A stretch of DNA of 64,000 nt. Source: Selenomonadales bacterium (GTDB lineage Bacteria > Bacillota > Negativicutes > Sporomusales > UBA7701). The notes beneath the pieces were generated by a model. That model saw only the letters and a list, made by a program, of their open reading frames with translations. It was not told where the DNA came from and ran no database searches. Shown here one piece after another: positions 17,147-25,608 of the stretch. Each line of letters begins with the position of its first letter. The first letter of the stretch is position 1. The position numbers and the translations under genes are program-made. Location of the stretch: assembly GCA_029975165.1 (NCBI GenBank), contig JARKPR010000085.1:1-64000 (forward strand), given 5' to 3'.

Positions 17147-19030
17147 CTAATAGGTCAGAAGTTCGTCTTTGCTGGAGAACACGTTAAGGGGGTAGTAGCT
17201 GAAGAGAGTGGCGCCGCCTGCTTTTAAAGCCCGGACGTGATTTTCCAGTTCGCGCGCGGAGAGCCATTTCTTTTTCCACCAATCATAGGTTTGCAGCTTG
17301 AATACTACCTTGTTCTTTGCGCCGGGCTGGGATAGCGCGGCCCGCGCCAGGTTTTGCAGCCATTCGGCGGGGTTATCCGCTTTCTCCATATAAGGATAGG
17401 CCATGACAACCGTATAATCGTACAAGTTGAGATAATCGTTAAAGTCCTGGCTCAGCCATATCGGGCCGTTGGGGTCAAGGATGGCGGGCGCGTAAATGTT
17501 GCGGGCCACCATCGTCTGCGGGCGATATACCCTGACCTCGTTGGCCAGTTCCACCGTCAGGTCGTTAAGGGTCCGGATTTTGATGCGGGCCCATTCTTTC
17601 TGAATCTCGGGATCTTTCAAAGCTTCAGGCGTCATATCGCGGTTGAAGCGGGCCCGGAAAACCGCCTTGGCGGCGGGCGAAGCATCTTCGAAGTCGCTGA
17701 GGTAAACGTCATCCTGGAAAAGGATGCCGTCAAAGGGCGGGTTGTAGGCAGCGAAATCGCGGAACAAATGCCTCAGTTTTTCCCGCACCTGCGGGCTGAA
17801 GGGCGAAGCCCGTCGGTACCAGCCCTCTTTGCCGGTCTCGATGGGCTGGACGGCGTCTTCCGGATGATCCTTGACCAGCCACTGGCAGGCCAGCGAAGGC
17901 ATCCAGGCATATACGAAAAGCCCTGCCGCCTGCAGCTTCTGGACCACGTGGCTGAACACATTGGCCTTCACCGGGCCGGCCGTGGTATGGAAGTAAACCT
18001 GGCGGATATTGCCGTCGCCCTTGTCGTCGGCAAAGGCCTGCAACACGACGATATTGGTACCGGAACGGTTCAGCAGGTGGGCGACGCTATCGATATTCTG
18101 CTCTAATCGCACCGGCGACTCATCATAGATATAATCCAGATCGAGCTGCGCCATTTTCGGCATCGGCTTCACATTGGCAGTCGAGATGGTTTTCGTGAAC
18201 TCCTTCTCGCCGGGACTGCCATAGATGATCGTCCGCTTGATCCCCATCTTCTGGTGGAGGCTCGCCGTCACATCGTCGCCAAGCATCAGGAACGTCTCGA
18301 AGCCGGCCTGTTTGGCGACCTCGACCGCAATCAGCGAATACTCGCCGAACGGCCAGGTCAGCACTTTGACCGGATGCCCGAGATTGCCCGCCAGTACCTC
18401 CTGGGATCTTTGCAAATCGGCGGCGACGCGGTTTTTGTACGCTTCAGGCGTTTCGTACTGTCCGTTGCGATATTCCAGCGCCACGGCTGCCGGCGTGTCT
18501 TCGACGGGAAACGTGTCGGTCTCCAGGAACTTGTGGAGGGCGTGGGTATGCGAAGCGATTGTCACCAACCCGGAAGCTTCCATCTCCCGCATCTGCTCCC
18601 AGGTGACCAGCGGTCCTATGCCGGGGGGCGGGCCGCTCTGCAGCCAGGAAGTGACGACCGAAAATACGGCCGGGTAACCGTAATCTTTAAGCAGCGGATA
18701 CACGTCTCGGTAAAAAGACTGATAACCGTCGTCAAAGGTTATCAGCACCGGCTTATCCGGCAGGACGGCCAAGCCCTGCTGGGCCTGAACATACTGCTCC
18801 ACGGAAATGGGGTGGTAGCCGTTGGCCTTTAGAATATTGAAATGGTCGACTAACTGCTCTTTCCGGATGGTATAAGGGTTCTTTTTATCCGGCCCCACAT
18901 CGTGATAACACAAGGAAATAACATTTTGAATCCCGGCGGCGTAGCCTATCGCCGCCGGCAATAGCAGCAGCGGCGCCAGCAGCAACGCCCCCAGCAGGCG
19001 TCGGCAGAAAGCATGCATTGTCATGTTCAC
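17147..19030 (-). CDS. pgaB: PgaB-like poly-GlcNAc N-deacetylase with C-terminal hydrolase domain
   Basis: 627 residues with a signal peptide (~10-31) and no lipobox cysteine, unlike the E. coli lipoprotein. The N-terminal CE4 deacetylase has LCYHDV (40-45), ITFDDGY (97-103) and SHTHALH (160-166), giving the metal-binding Asp/His/His set. The C-terminal half matches the PgaB GHL13 domain: LDLDYIYDESP, a HTTAG segment, FVYAWMPSL, and FDGILFQDDVYLSDFED with the paired catalytic aspartates. It should partly deacetylate and trim the polymer in the periplasm before export. GTG at 19030 abuts the pgaA stop; the ATG at 19024 is better placed behind GGTAGGTG. The coupling shows one operon. Confidence 0.88.
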   Translation of the reverse strand: MNMTMHAFCRRLLGALLLAPLLLLPAAIGYAAGIQNVISLCYHDVGPDKKNPYTIRKEQLVDHFNILKANGYHPISVEQYVQAQQGLAVLPDKPVLITFDDGYQSFYRDVYPLLKDYGYPAVFSVVTSWLQSGPPPGIGPLVTWEQMREMEASGLVTIASHTHALHKFLETDTFPVEDTPAAVALEYRNGQYETPEAYKNRVAADLQRSQEVLAGNLGHPVKVLTWPFGEYSLIAVEVAKQAGFETFLMLGDDVTASLHQKMGIKRTIIYGSPGEKEFTKTISTANVKPMPKMAQLDLDYIYDESPVRLEQNIDSVAHLLNRSGTNIVVLQAFADDKGDGNIRQVYFHTTAGPVKANVFSHVVQKLQAAGLFVYAWMPSLACQWLVKDHPEDAVQPIETGKEGWYRRASPFSPQVREKLRHLFRDFAAYNPPFDGILFQDDVYLSDFEDASPAAKAVFRARFNRDMTPEALKDPEIQKEWARIKIRTLNDLTVELANEVRVYRPQTMVARNIYAPAILDPNGPIWLSQDFNDYLNLYDYTVVMAYPYMEKADNPAEWLQNLARAALSQPGAKNKVVFKLQTYDWWKKKWLSARELENHVRALKAGGATLFSYYPLNVFSSKDELLTY

Positions 19031-22000
19031 CTACCACGTCACGCGATACAATAGTTCGTACTGGCGGTAGCTATAGCGGAGACTGTCGCCGGTAAAGTTG
19101 TCGGAATGCAGACCGTATTCGGCGGCCAGCATCAGCGAATGATTGGCGGAAAAATTGGCGCCATACTCCAGGCGGAAAAAGGGCTGGAAATTCAGGGATT
19201 CCGGCGAATCTTTGCCCCAGGCCAAATTCGAGGTAAACTGCCAATAAGACATCGGCAGGTTTCTCCGCCAGGCCCAGCCTACGCCGACCATTTCCCGCAT
19301 GGGCGGGCTCTCGTATACATCATCCCGCTGGAACTTCCAGTAATTGCGGCTCCAGTACAGATAGCGCGTCAGCGATTTGTAATCGCGGTCGTAAAGCTGA
19401 TAAGCGTGATCGATATTGAACCCGAAGGTACTATTGTCGTCGGTCAGAGAACCGCGTGTCAGATTGATCGAGTAATTCTCCTTCCGCGATACCCTATACG
19501 AATATGTGACGCCGGAATAAACGGCCCCGATCGGATTGCCGCTGGCGGCCTTGAGGGCCTGTACGTCGCGGATGGGTTCACCGCGTGCGAAAAGGCCCAA
19601 AGTGGCCTGGTCGGAAAGATGCACGTCCGCCGACACATCCCATCGGTTGAAGCCGCCTGCATCCGGTGAGATCCGGTCTTTCGTGTACATGACCCGCCAG
19701 TCGAGATTCGGGTTGCTTTGGCGGAGCCCGATGCTCATGCTGTTCATCGTGATGCGCTCTTTGGTGGCGGTATCGTCCAGCCGCAGGCGGCCGACACCCG
19801 CCAGAATGCGGTAGTTGTCGCCGATATTCTGTTCGGCGGAAAGCTGCATTTCCCAGGACTGATGCTGTTTATAGCTGTTGTTGTACACGAAGCCAGCGGA
19901 GACTTCGCCCCGCTGCCGATCCTGGTTGTAGCCCTGCATTGCGGCTACGGCCGAACTGCGGCCGTATTTCGTCTCGATTTGGCCGGTGATGCGGCGCAGG
20001 TCGTCGTACTCGCCCATTTCGTACGCCATCCTGCCCATGCCCATCAAAGACACCTTTTCATATTCCGGCCACGCGCCCAAAGCGGCGAACTGTTTATAGG
20101 CCGCCCGGGGCAGGTCGTTGCCGGCCAGCGCTTCTGCATATCTCAGGCGGTACGCCGGTTGATCGGGGAAACGGCGGATGACCAGTTCGAACAGACTCTT
20201 GCCCTGGGTGTAGTACTGCCCGGTCATCAGGGTCTCGGCGTCGCGCAGCACCAGCGGGGCGTTGGATGGGCTCAATGTCAGCAGCTTGTCGTAGACGGCC
20301 AGGCTCTGCACCATCTTGCCGTCGAACATCATCGCGAACGCCATCCCGAATTGGGCATTGTTATCGTTGGGGTCGCGGGAGAGGACGAGTTCGTATATTT
20401 TTACCGCCTGCCCGTATTCCTTGAGCTGGATGTGGCAATCGATCAAGGCCCTGAGGCCGAAGACCGGCGCCTTGCCGTAATCCGGCCAGATATGCTTGGC
20501 CTCCATGACGGCCTGCCGATATTTCCCGTGGTTGCGAAGCGCCAGTAAATAGTCGCCTTGCATATTCAGCGTGGCGGTGCCTTTGACGATGAAGGGCTTC
20601 AACACCTTTGCCGCCTTGTCGGGCTGGCCGGCGTTGATCAGCGCCGCCGCGAACAGACCCTGGATTTCTGTTTCCCGCTGGGCGTACTGGGATTGGGTTT
20701 GCGTAATCTTTTGCGCCTTGTCAAAATCGGTGACCGCGTTGGCATACTCGCCGGCGAAATAATACATGTTGGCCCGGCTGAGGTAAACATCGAGATCGTA
20801 GGGGTCCTGGCGGAGCAGTTCTTCATAAATCGCCTGGGCTGCTTTCACGTCGCTCAAGCGCATCAGCGTCTCGGCCTGCCAGATGCGGGCCCGCTTGTCG
20901 CCGCCGGCGGCCAGCTTGGCAAAAATATCATGTGCCTTGCGGTAATCGCCGTGCTGATAATACGCGCTGCCCGCGCTGCGGACAACATAATCGGGGACCT
21001 CGGCCCCCTTCGGGAGCTTTTCGTACAGCTCGGTGGCCGATTCGGTGCTTCCCGCCCAGGAAAGAACCGTGATATAATCGTACGTAACCTTGAGATCGGC
21101 CGGGTTGGCCTGATACAGCAGGCGGAAAATCGCCAGCGATTCGCTGTAACTCGCGTTGCGGCCGAGGGTTACCGCCTGCTCGTGGAGCTTGGCGCGTTCG
21201 GCGGGGTCGGTATACTGCTGGCCGACCTGGCGGGCGACGGTTGCGGCATTCGCATCCTTGGCCGGTGTATCCGTCGTCGCCTTATCGGCGGTCATGATGG
21301 CGTTCATTGTTTTATCGGTCGGCGCATTGGCCGTCGTCGCCGCCAACACGGCCGCTGTCGCCGACCTTCCGGCTACGGCCGCGGTTTTCGGAACCTTGGG
21401 CTTGGCGATGGCGTGCCCCGGCGCATACATTGCCAAGGCCCGGGTATATGCCTGGCGATATTCCAGCTTCTGGGGGAACATTGCCACCGTTTTTTCGAAT
21501 AAAGCTTTGCCGCCGAGCAGATTGCCCTGCGCCAAAAGGGCGGTGGCATCCTCCACCGCGGTGGGCGCAAGCTGCGGGGCCGCCTGGAGCGTATCGGCGT
21601 AAAGCCGTATCCCTTCGAGATAGCGGCCGCCGTAAATAAGGGCGTACGCCTGCCCGGCCCTGCCGGCCATATTTCCGGGTTCGCGTTGCAGCGCAGCCTG
21701 GTAGAGGGGAAGAGCTTCGACCGCGCGGCCGGTCCGGGCATAACAATCGCCCAGGGCTACAATACCATCCACTGGAGCCTGCGACAGATCAGGCCACAGC
21801 GCCTTGGCTTCATCGATAGCAGCGGCGGCATTGCCGCTACGGCCCAAAGCGGTGATATAATCGACCTTAGCGACGGCAGTGGCTTGTCCGCTTTTGACGA
21901 GCGGCGACAAAACCTGCAGCGCGTCGTCGTACGAACCGGCGCCGACAAGGGCGGCGGCCAGCGATTCCAACAAAGCGCCGGAGGCGGCGCCCTGTTTATT

Positions 22001-22606
22001 TTTCAACAATACAGCGGTACCAAGATCGGCGGCCGCTTTGTCATATTGCTGCCGTTCGAGGTAAAGCGCGCCGCGCTGTTGGTACAGCATGGCATCGGCG
22101 GGGTTGGCGGCAATCAGCGCCGTATAGGCCGCCTCGGCCTCGGTCCAGCGGCCCAGGGCAGCCAGGCTTTCCGCCTCGCCCACCCGAGCTTTTGCGTAGC
22201 CGCCGGCGGCGGCATCGCGATATAAACCAAGCGCCTTCTCCCAATTTCCCTGGCTCGCATAGGCTGTGCCCAGCGCATAAACGGTATCGGCCGGGAAAAC
22301 GGTTTTGCCGGTCCGGGCGTAGACATTGACAGCAGCAGCCATGTTACCCGCTCTGGTGAGGGCAGTAATATACTCAGCGGCAATTTGACTGTTGCCGGGA
22401 TTCTGTTCCAGCAGGGAACGCAATACCGATACGGCCGCAGCGTATTTTTGCTTGGCAATAAGTTTTTTGGCGCTGGCAAACGCCGCCGCCTGGTCCTCGG
22501 CGAGAATTTCCTGCGCGGGTAACTGAACGGGAGCCGCAGCGGCAGGATTATAATTGGCGGCGATAGCCCCGGCCAGAACGGTCCAGAATAGTTTTGTCTG
22601 CTTCAC
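19031..22606 (-). CDS. pgaA: PgaA-like outer-membrane export porin with duplicated TPR domain
   Basis: 1191 residues, against about 807 for E. coli PgaA. A signal peptide (~1-25) is followed by a TPR superhelix (~35-400), an Ala/Thr-rich linker (~405-460), a second TPR superhelix (~465-840) that repeats the first almost motif by motif (for example EAKALWPDL versus EAKHIWPDY), and a C-terminal beta-barrel (~900-1191) ending in W. It should bind the deacetylated polymer with the TPRs and export it across the outer membrane. The extra length is explained by the TPR duplication. First gene of the operon; pgaB follows with no gap. Confidence 0.85.
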   Translation of the reverse strand: MKQTKLFWTVLAGAIAANYNPAAAAPVQLPAQEILAEDQAAAFASAKKLIAKQKYAAAVSVLRSLLEQNPGNSQIAAEYITALTRAGNMAAAVNVYARTGKTVFPADTVYALGTAYASQGNWEKALGLYRDAAAGGYAKARVGEAESLAALGRWTEAEAAYTALIAANPADAMLYQQRGALYLERQQYDKAAADLGTAVLLKNKQGAASGALLESLAAALVGAGSYDDALQVLSPLVKSGQATAVAKVDYITALGRSGNAAAAIDEAKALWPDLSQAPVDGIVALGDCYARTGRAVEALPLYQAALQREPGNMAGRAGQAYALIYGGRYLEGIRLYADTLQAAPQLAPTAVEDATALLAQGNLLGGKALFEKTVAMFPQKLEYRQAYTRALAMYAPGHAIAKPKVPKTAAVAGRSATAAVLAATTANAPTDKTMNAIMTADKATTDTPAKDANAATVARQVGQQYTDPAERAKLHEQAVTLGRNASYSESLAIFRLLYQANPADLKVTYDYITVLSWAGSTESATELYEKLPKGAEVPDYVVRSAGSAYYQHGDYRKAHDIFAKLAAGGDKRARIWQAETLMRLSDVKAAQAIYEELLRQDPYDLDVYLSRANMYYFAGEYANAVTDFDKAQKITQTQSQYAQRETEIQGLFAAALINAGQPDKAAKVLKPFIVKGTATLNMQGDYLLALRNHGKYRQAVMEAKHIWPDYGKAPVFGLRALIDCHIQLKEYGQAVKIYELVLSRDPNDNNAQFGMAFAMMFDGKMVQSLAVYDKLLTLSPSNAPLVLRDAETLMTGQYYTQGKSLFELVIRRFPDQPAYRLRYAEALAGNDLPRAAYKQFAALGAWPEYEKVSLMGMGRMAYEMGEYDDLRRITGQIETKYGRSSAVAAMQGYNQDRQRGEVSAGFVYNNSYKQHQSWEMQLSAEQNIGDNYRILAGVGRLRLDDTATKERITMNSMSIGLRQSNPNLDWRVMYTKDRISPDAGGFNRWDVSADVHLSDQATLGLFARGEPIRDVQALKAASGNPIGAVYSGVTYSYRVSRKENYSINLTRGSLTDDNSTFGFNIDHAYQLYDRDYKSLTRYLYWSRNYWKFQRDDVYESPPMREMVGVGWAWRRNLPMSYWQFTSNLAWGKDSPESLNFQPFFRLEYGANFSANHSLMLAAEYGLHSDNFTGDSLRYSYRQYELLYRVTW

Positions 22607-22700
22607 CGAAAAACCTCCCGGCAGACAGCCTGTTTAAACAAAACTAACCCCACAAACGCAACGGGGCTTTTCCTTGCCACGAATATTTCTGCGAATCATA

Positions 22701-22763
22701 TTTCCATAATTCTACATACTTATGGTAATTCCTGCAAAATTCTACGACTTTATGGTAATTCCT
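22701..22763 (-). promoter_or_regulatory. Two 26-bp direct repeats plus shared motif in the pga leader
   Basis: Two copies of an A/T-rich unit (minus strand AGGAATTACCATAA then GTAGAATT) sit at 22708-22733 and 22738-22763, exactly 30 bp apart, about three helical turns. The first runs into ATGGAAA, forming the motif shared with the wza leader (10301-10316). They lie downstream of the predicted transcription start, so they could be operators or RNA sites. The repeated AGGAA would also suit CsrA-type binding, which is known for E. coli pgaA. Confidence 0.55.
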
Positions 22764-22789
22764 TAAAGAAAATTGTTATTTTTTCAGAT

Positions 22790-22819
22790 TTTATAGATAT
22801 TCAGTGTAGTTTTTGTCGA
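22790..22819 (-). promoter_or_regulatory. Predicted sigma-A promoter of the pga operon
   Basis: Minus strand -35 TCGACA (22819-22814), 18-bp spacer, -10 TATAAA (22795-22790). Each box matches five of six consensus bases. Transcription would begin near 22783 and give a leader of about 175 nt before pgaA. Confidence 0.6.
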
Positions 22820-22906
22820 GAACAACTTCCATAGATGGCTTATTATGGCAAGATTTATTTGCCGCCACTGGGTTTTATGCCCCAACGTTGATGCTGTTGC
22901 TGCGCC

Positions 22907-22938
22907 AACCGGGGGAAATTCCTTCTGCCGGTTTTTTT
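22907..22938 (+). terminator. Short hairpin with T7 tail in the divergent intergenic region
   Basis: AACCGG (22907-22912) pairs with CCGGTT (22928-22933), followed by a T-run to 22938. No plus-strand gene precedes it. It may end an antisense or unannotated short transcript. Confidence 0.35.
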
Positions 22939-23014
22939 CGCCACCCCAGTGCCGGTTAAACATAAACCCTCGACAATATAATCAATTGTGTAAACTTTAT
23001 AATTGACTGTAAAC

Positions 23015-23068
23015 AAAAAAAGCGCCGAACGGACGCCCAAACATGGCGTGCCGTGCCACAGCTTTTTT
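23015..23068. terminator. Bidirectional terminator-like hairpin between divergent operons
   Basis: A-run then GC (23015-23023) pairs with GC then T-run (23061-23068). The inner stem ACGCC/GGCGT with ACGG/CCGT extensions is strong and GC-rich. T-runs exist on both strands, so it could stop transcription from either side and insulate the pga operon from the divergent gene. Confidence 0.5.
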
Positions 23069-23100
23069 ATAAGGAAAGTTAATTCTTCAAATTTCGGCTC

Positions 23101-23129
23101 TTGCAGGTTTGCGAATTGTCGGCCATAAT
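23101..23129 (+). promoter_or_regulatory. Predicted sigma-A promoter of the thiD operon
   Basis: TTGCAG (23101-23106), 17-bp spacer, CATAAT (23124-23129). It lies about 25 bp before the start codons of the first gene. Confidence 0.6.
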
Positions 23130-23155
23130 AAAGCTTGTAAATAGGATGGATGATA

Positions 23156-23839
23156 ATGATGAGCGAAATTATCGCACAAGTTAATGCCTGGCCCTTTTTG
23201 CAGCAGCTTCCCGACCGGCAGGCGGGTTTTTCCTTGAGCCTCGACCTTGCCGAGAGCGGTACGCAGTATAATATTTTTTCTTACCGTAACGAACAGGAGC
23301 TGCGGAGTTTATCCGTGCTATACGATCAGACCACGCGGGATTTCCTTGCCCGGGTGGCGGTCGGGCTTAACGAATTTTATGACATAAGCTTTATTTGCGG
23401 CAATTTGGCCGGCCTGGAGAAGATTCTGACCGTCAAACTGGCTTCTACCCTTAGCGATTTGGACGGTGGGCGGCAATACGAAAGTATCTTCCGGGCCAAA
23501 AAGATTGCCGAATGGCCCTACGGTGCTCGGTTACCCGGCGAAATAGAAGGTTTTCGCCTGTTCATCGGTCCCGGACGGCCCACCAGGACGATCAACGGTT
23601 CTTATGTGATCATCGACTATAGCGACTTCGCCGCTGCCAGCAATCTCAACATAAGCTATAATGTCTATCGGGACGAGTTTTTCGGGCAGCAGCATTTTCG
23701 CCACACCCCGGAAATGAGCGCTGCCTTCGATACCCGCGACCTCGGCGAACTGGCTTCGCGGCTCGAACAGAACCTGCGGCCGGCGCTCCGGGAATTGCGC
23801 AACCGCATCACCCAGACGGAGGGACAAGACCAGTCATGA
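23156..23839 (+). CDS. Conserved hypothetical protein
   Basis: About 227 residues, soluble, no signal peptide, not recognised. It begins [14 protein letters not shown]; the ATG at 23156 or 23159 is better spaced from the AGGA site than the one at 23150. Notable segments are [50 protein letters not shown] and a helical C-terminus. Its last codons overlap thiD by 4 bp (ATGA), so the two are coupled. The context of thiD and a cheY-like gene does not settle its role. Confidence 0.75.
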   Translation: MMSEIIAQVNAWPFLQQLPDRQAGFSLSLDLAESGTQYNIFSYRNEQELRSLSVLYDQTTRDFLARVAVGLNEFYDISFICGNLAGLEKILTVKLASTLSDLDGGRQYESIFRAKKIAEWPYGARLPGEIEGFRLFIGPGRPTRTINGSYVIIDYSDFAAASNLNISYNVYRDEFFGQQHFRHTPEMSAAFDTRDLGELASRLEQNLRPALRELRNRITQTEGQDQS

Positions 23840-24648
23840 AAACAGCGTTGACGATCGCCGGCTCTGACTCGAGCGGCGGCGCCGGTATCCAGGCCGACCT
23901 CAAGACATTTTCCGCTTTAGGCGTTTTCGGCATGAGCGTAATCACGGCCATAACGGCGCAGAACACCTGCGGCGTGACCAATATCCGCGAACTGGATGAG
24001 GAAATCATCGCCGACCAGATTGACGCGGTTTACGGAGATATCCCCGTAGGGGCGGTTAAAATCGGCATGCTGTCGAGCGCGGCCATAACCCGTGTGGTGT
24101 CGGCGGCTCTCGCCAGGTGCGGCGCGAAAAACATCGTCGTCGATCCGGTCATGGTCGCCAAGAGCGGCAGTCGCCTGCTGAAGCCCGAAGCTGTAGACGC
24201 CCTTGTACGGCTGTTGTTTCCTCTCGCCGACGTGGTCACGCCCAATTTGCATGAAGCGACGGAAATTGTCGGCTTCACCGTCGACGACCGTGATGCCATG
24301 GAGCGGGCCGCAGTTGCGATCAAAAAGATGGGACCCCGCTTCGTGGTGGTGAAGGGAGGCCATCTTCCCGGGGCCGCCTGCGACCTCTTTTATGACGGCA
24401 CTAATTTCACCGTTCTCGCCAACGAACGAATCGAGACCCGGCACACCCACGGAACGGGCTGCACCTTCTCCTCCGCCATTGCCGCCGGCCTGGCGAAAGG
24501 ACTGACGGTCGGCGAGGCTGTCGCGGCCGCCAAACGGTACATCACCGTGGCCATCGCCCACGGTTTTTCCCTCGGGAAAGGCGTGGGACCGACCCATCAT
24601 TTTTATGAACTCTATTCCAAAGCAGGCATAGCAAACGAAGGAGAATAA
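23836..24648 (+). CDS. thiD: Hydroxymethylpyrimidine (phosphate) kinase ThiD
   Basis: 270 residues, usual length for ThiD. The substrate loop [17 protein letters not shown] (9-25), PVMVAKSG near 112, the VKGGHL strand and the anion hole [17 protein letters not shown] near 207 mark a ribokinase-fold HMP/HMP-P kinase. It phosphorylates 4-amino-5-hydroxymethyl-2-methylpyrimidine and its phosphate in thiamine synthesis. A pyridoxal kinase of the same fold is possible, but the [13 protein letters not shown] block favours ThiD. No other thi gene and no TPP riboswitch is near, so it probably serves salvage here. Overlaps the preceding gene by 4 bp. Confidence 0.92.
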   Translation: MKTALTIAGSDSSGGAGIQADLKTFSALGVFGMSVITAITAQNTCGVTNIRELDEEIIADQIDAVYGDIPVGAVKIGMLSSAAITRVVSAALARCGAKNIVVDPVMVAKSGSRLLKPEAVDALVRLLFPLADVVTPNLHEATEIVGFTVDDRDAMERAAVAIKKMGPRFVVVKGGHLPGAACDLFYDGTNFTVLANERIETRHTHGTGCTFSSAIAAGLAKGLTVGEAVAAAKRYITVAIAHGFSLGKGVGPTHHFYELYSKAGIANEGE

Positions 24649-24650
24649 AC

Positions 24651-25013
24651 TTGGCCAGAGTATTGGTATGCGACGATTCGGCTTTTATGCGAATGATGCT
24701 CAAGAAGGTGCTGACCGACCTTGGGCATCAGGTGATAGCGGAAGCGGCCGATGGCAAAGAAGCGGTCGACAAATACCGCCAGCATAAGCCCGATCTTACG
24801 ACGATGGACATCACCATGCCCGAACGCGACGGCATCGACGCGGTCAAAATAATCCACCGCGAAGATAAAAAGTCGAAAATCATCATGGTTACGGCCATCG
24901 GTCAGCAGCAAATACTGCGTGAAGCCATCGCCGCCGGAGCGCTCGACTTCATCGTCAAGCCTTTTGAAGCCGGCCAGGTCGCCAAAGCGGTCGAGAAGGT
25001 CCTGGGCAAGTAG
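24651..25013 (+). CDS. CheY-like single-domain response regulator
   Basis: 120 residues forming only a receiver domain. Acidic pair D8-D9, phosphoacceptor D53 (TTMDITMPERDG), conserved MVTA with the switch Thr, and FIVKPF with the Lys near 103. It starts at TTG (24651) behind AAGGAGA, 2 bp after the thiD stop. With no output domain it must act by protein contact, as CheY or a sporulation/motility regulator does. No cognate kinase is in the window. The sequence is close to CheY proteins of motile Firmicutes. Confidence 0.88.
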   Translation: MARVLVCDDSAFMRMMLKKVLTDLGHQVIAEAADGKEAVDKYRQHKPDLTTMDITMPERDGIDAVKIIHREDKKSKIIMVTAIGQQQILREAIAAGALDFIVKPFEAGQVAKAVEKVLGK

Positions 25014-25071
25014 CCGCGGCGTCCGCAAACGGCAGCAGGATAAGAATTGACACTATCCAGTATGTGGCGCA

Positions 25072-25100
25072 TTGACAGGCAGAATCGAATCATATATACT
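25072..25100 (+). promoter_or_regulatory. Promoter of the tRNA cluster
   Basis: TTGACA (25072-25077), 17-bp spacer, TATACT (25095-25100), about 20 bp before tRNA-Asp. This is a near-consensus stable-RNA promoter. Confidence 0.8.
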
Positions 25101-25120
25101 AAGTAATGCAATTTCTAAAC

Positions 25121-25197
25121 GGCCCCGTGGTGTAGTGGTCTAACATGCCGCCCTGTCACGGCGGAGATCGTCGGTTCAAATCCGATCGGGGTCGCCA
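25121..25197 (+). tRNA. tRNA-Asp (GTC)
   Basis: Cloverleaf of 77 nt including an encoded CCA. The acceptor GGCCCCG pairs with CGGGGTC, the anticodon loop is CTGTCAC with anticodon GTC, and the T-loop is GGTTCAAATCC. First of four tandem tRNAs. Confidence 0.97.
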
Positions 25198-25203
25198 TAT
25201 CAT

Positions 25204-25279
<76 letters not shown>

Positions 25280-25285
25280 TATATT

Positions 25286-25360
25286 GCGGAAGTAGCTCAG
25301 TGGTAGAGCATCGCCTTGCCAAGGCGGGGGTCGCGGGTTCGAATCCCGTTTTCCGCTCCA
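25286..25360 (+). tRNA. tRNA-Gly (GCC)
   Basis: 75 nt with CCA. Acceptor GCGGAAG/TTTCCGC, anticodon loop TTGCCAA with anticodon GCC, T-loop GGGTTCGAATCCC. Third tRNA of the cluster. Confidence 0.97.
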
Positions 25361-25366
25361 GTTTCT

Positions 25367-25441
<75 letters not shown>

Positions 25442-25450
25442 AAATTATCG

Positions 25451-25480
25451 AAAACCACCCACACCTGGGTGGTTTTGTTT
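25451..25480 (+). terminator. Terminator of the tRNA cluster
   Basis: AAAACCACCCA (25451-25461) pairs perfectly with TGGGTGGTTTT (25466-25476) around CACC, followed by GTTT. Confidence 0.85.
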
Positions 25481-25608
25481 ATAATTCATTAAAATATAGT
25501 AATCATGGACTTAACAATTGCTTTTTCCACTACGATATTATAACGATGGGCTTTTGTTCATCCAGGCAAATTTTCCGCTTTTTAAAAATAAATTGAGGAG
25601 GCTCTACT

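Noticed and set aside
16115-17227. 370-codon frame antisense to pgaC
   Set aside because: Shadow frame without ribosome-binding site; the minus-strand GT2 motifs are decisive.
22855-23040. 61-codon minus-strand frame in the divergent intergenic region
   Set aside because: No ribosome-binding site; overlaps two hairpins and the promoter region.
22607-23149. Possible c-di-GMP (GEMM) riboswitch before pgaA
   Set aside because: Sought because PNAG systems are often c-di-GMP-controlled, but no GEMM consensus (GNRA tetraloop receptor and CGCAAAGCC core) is present on either strand.
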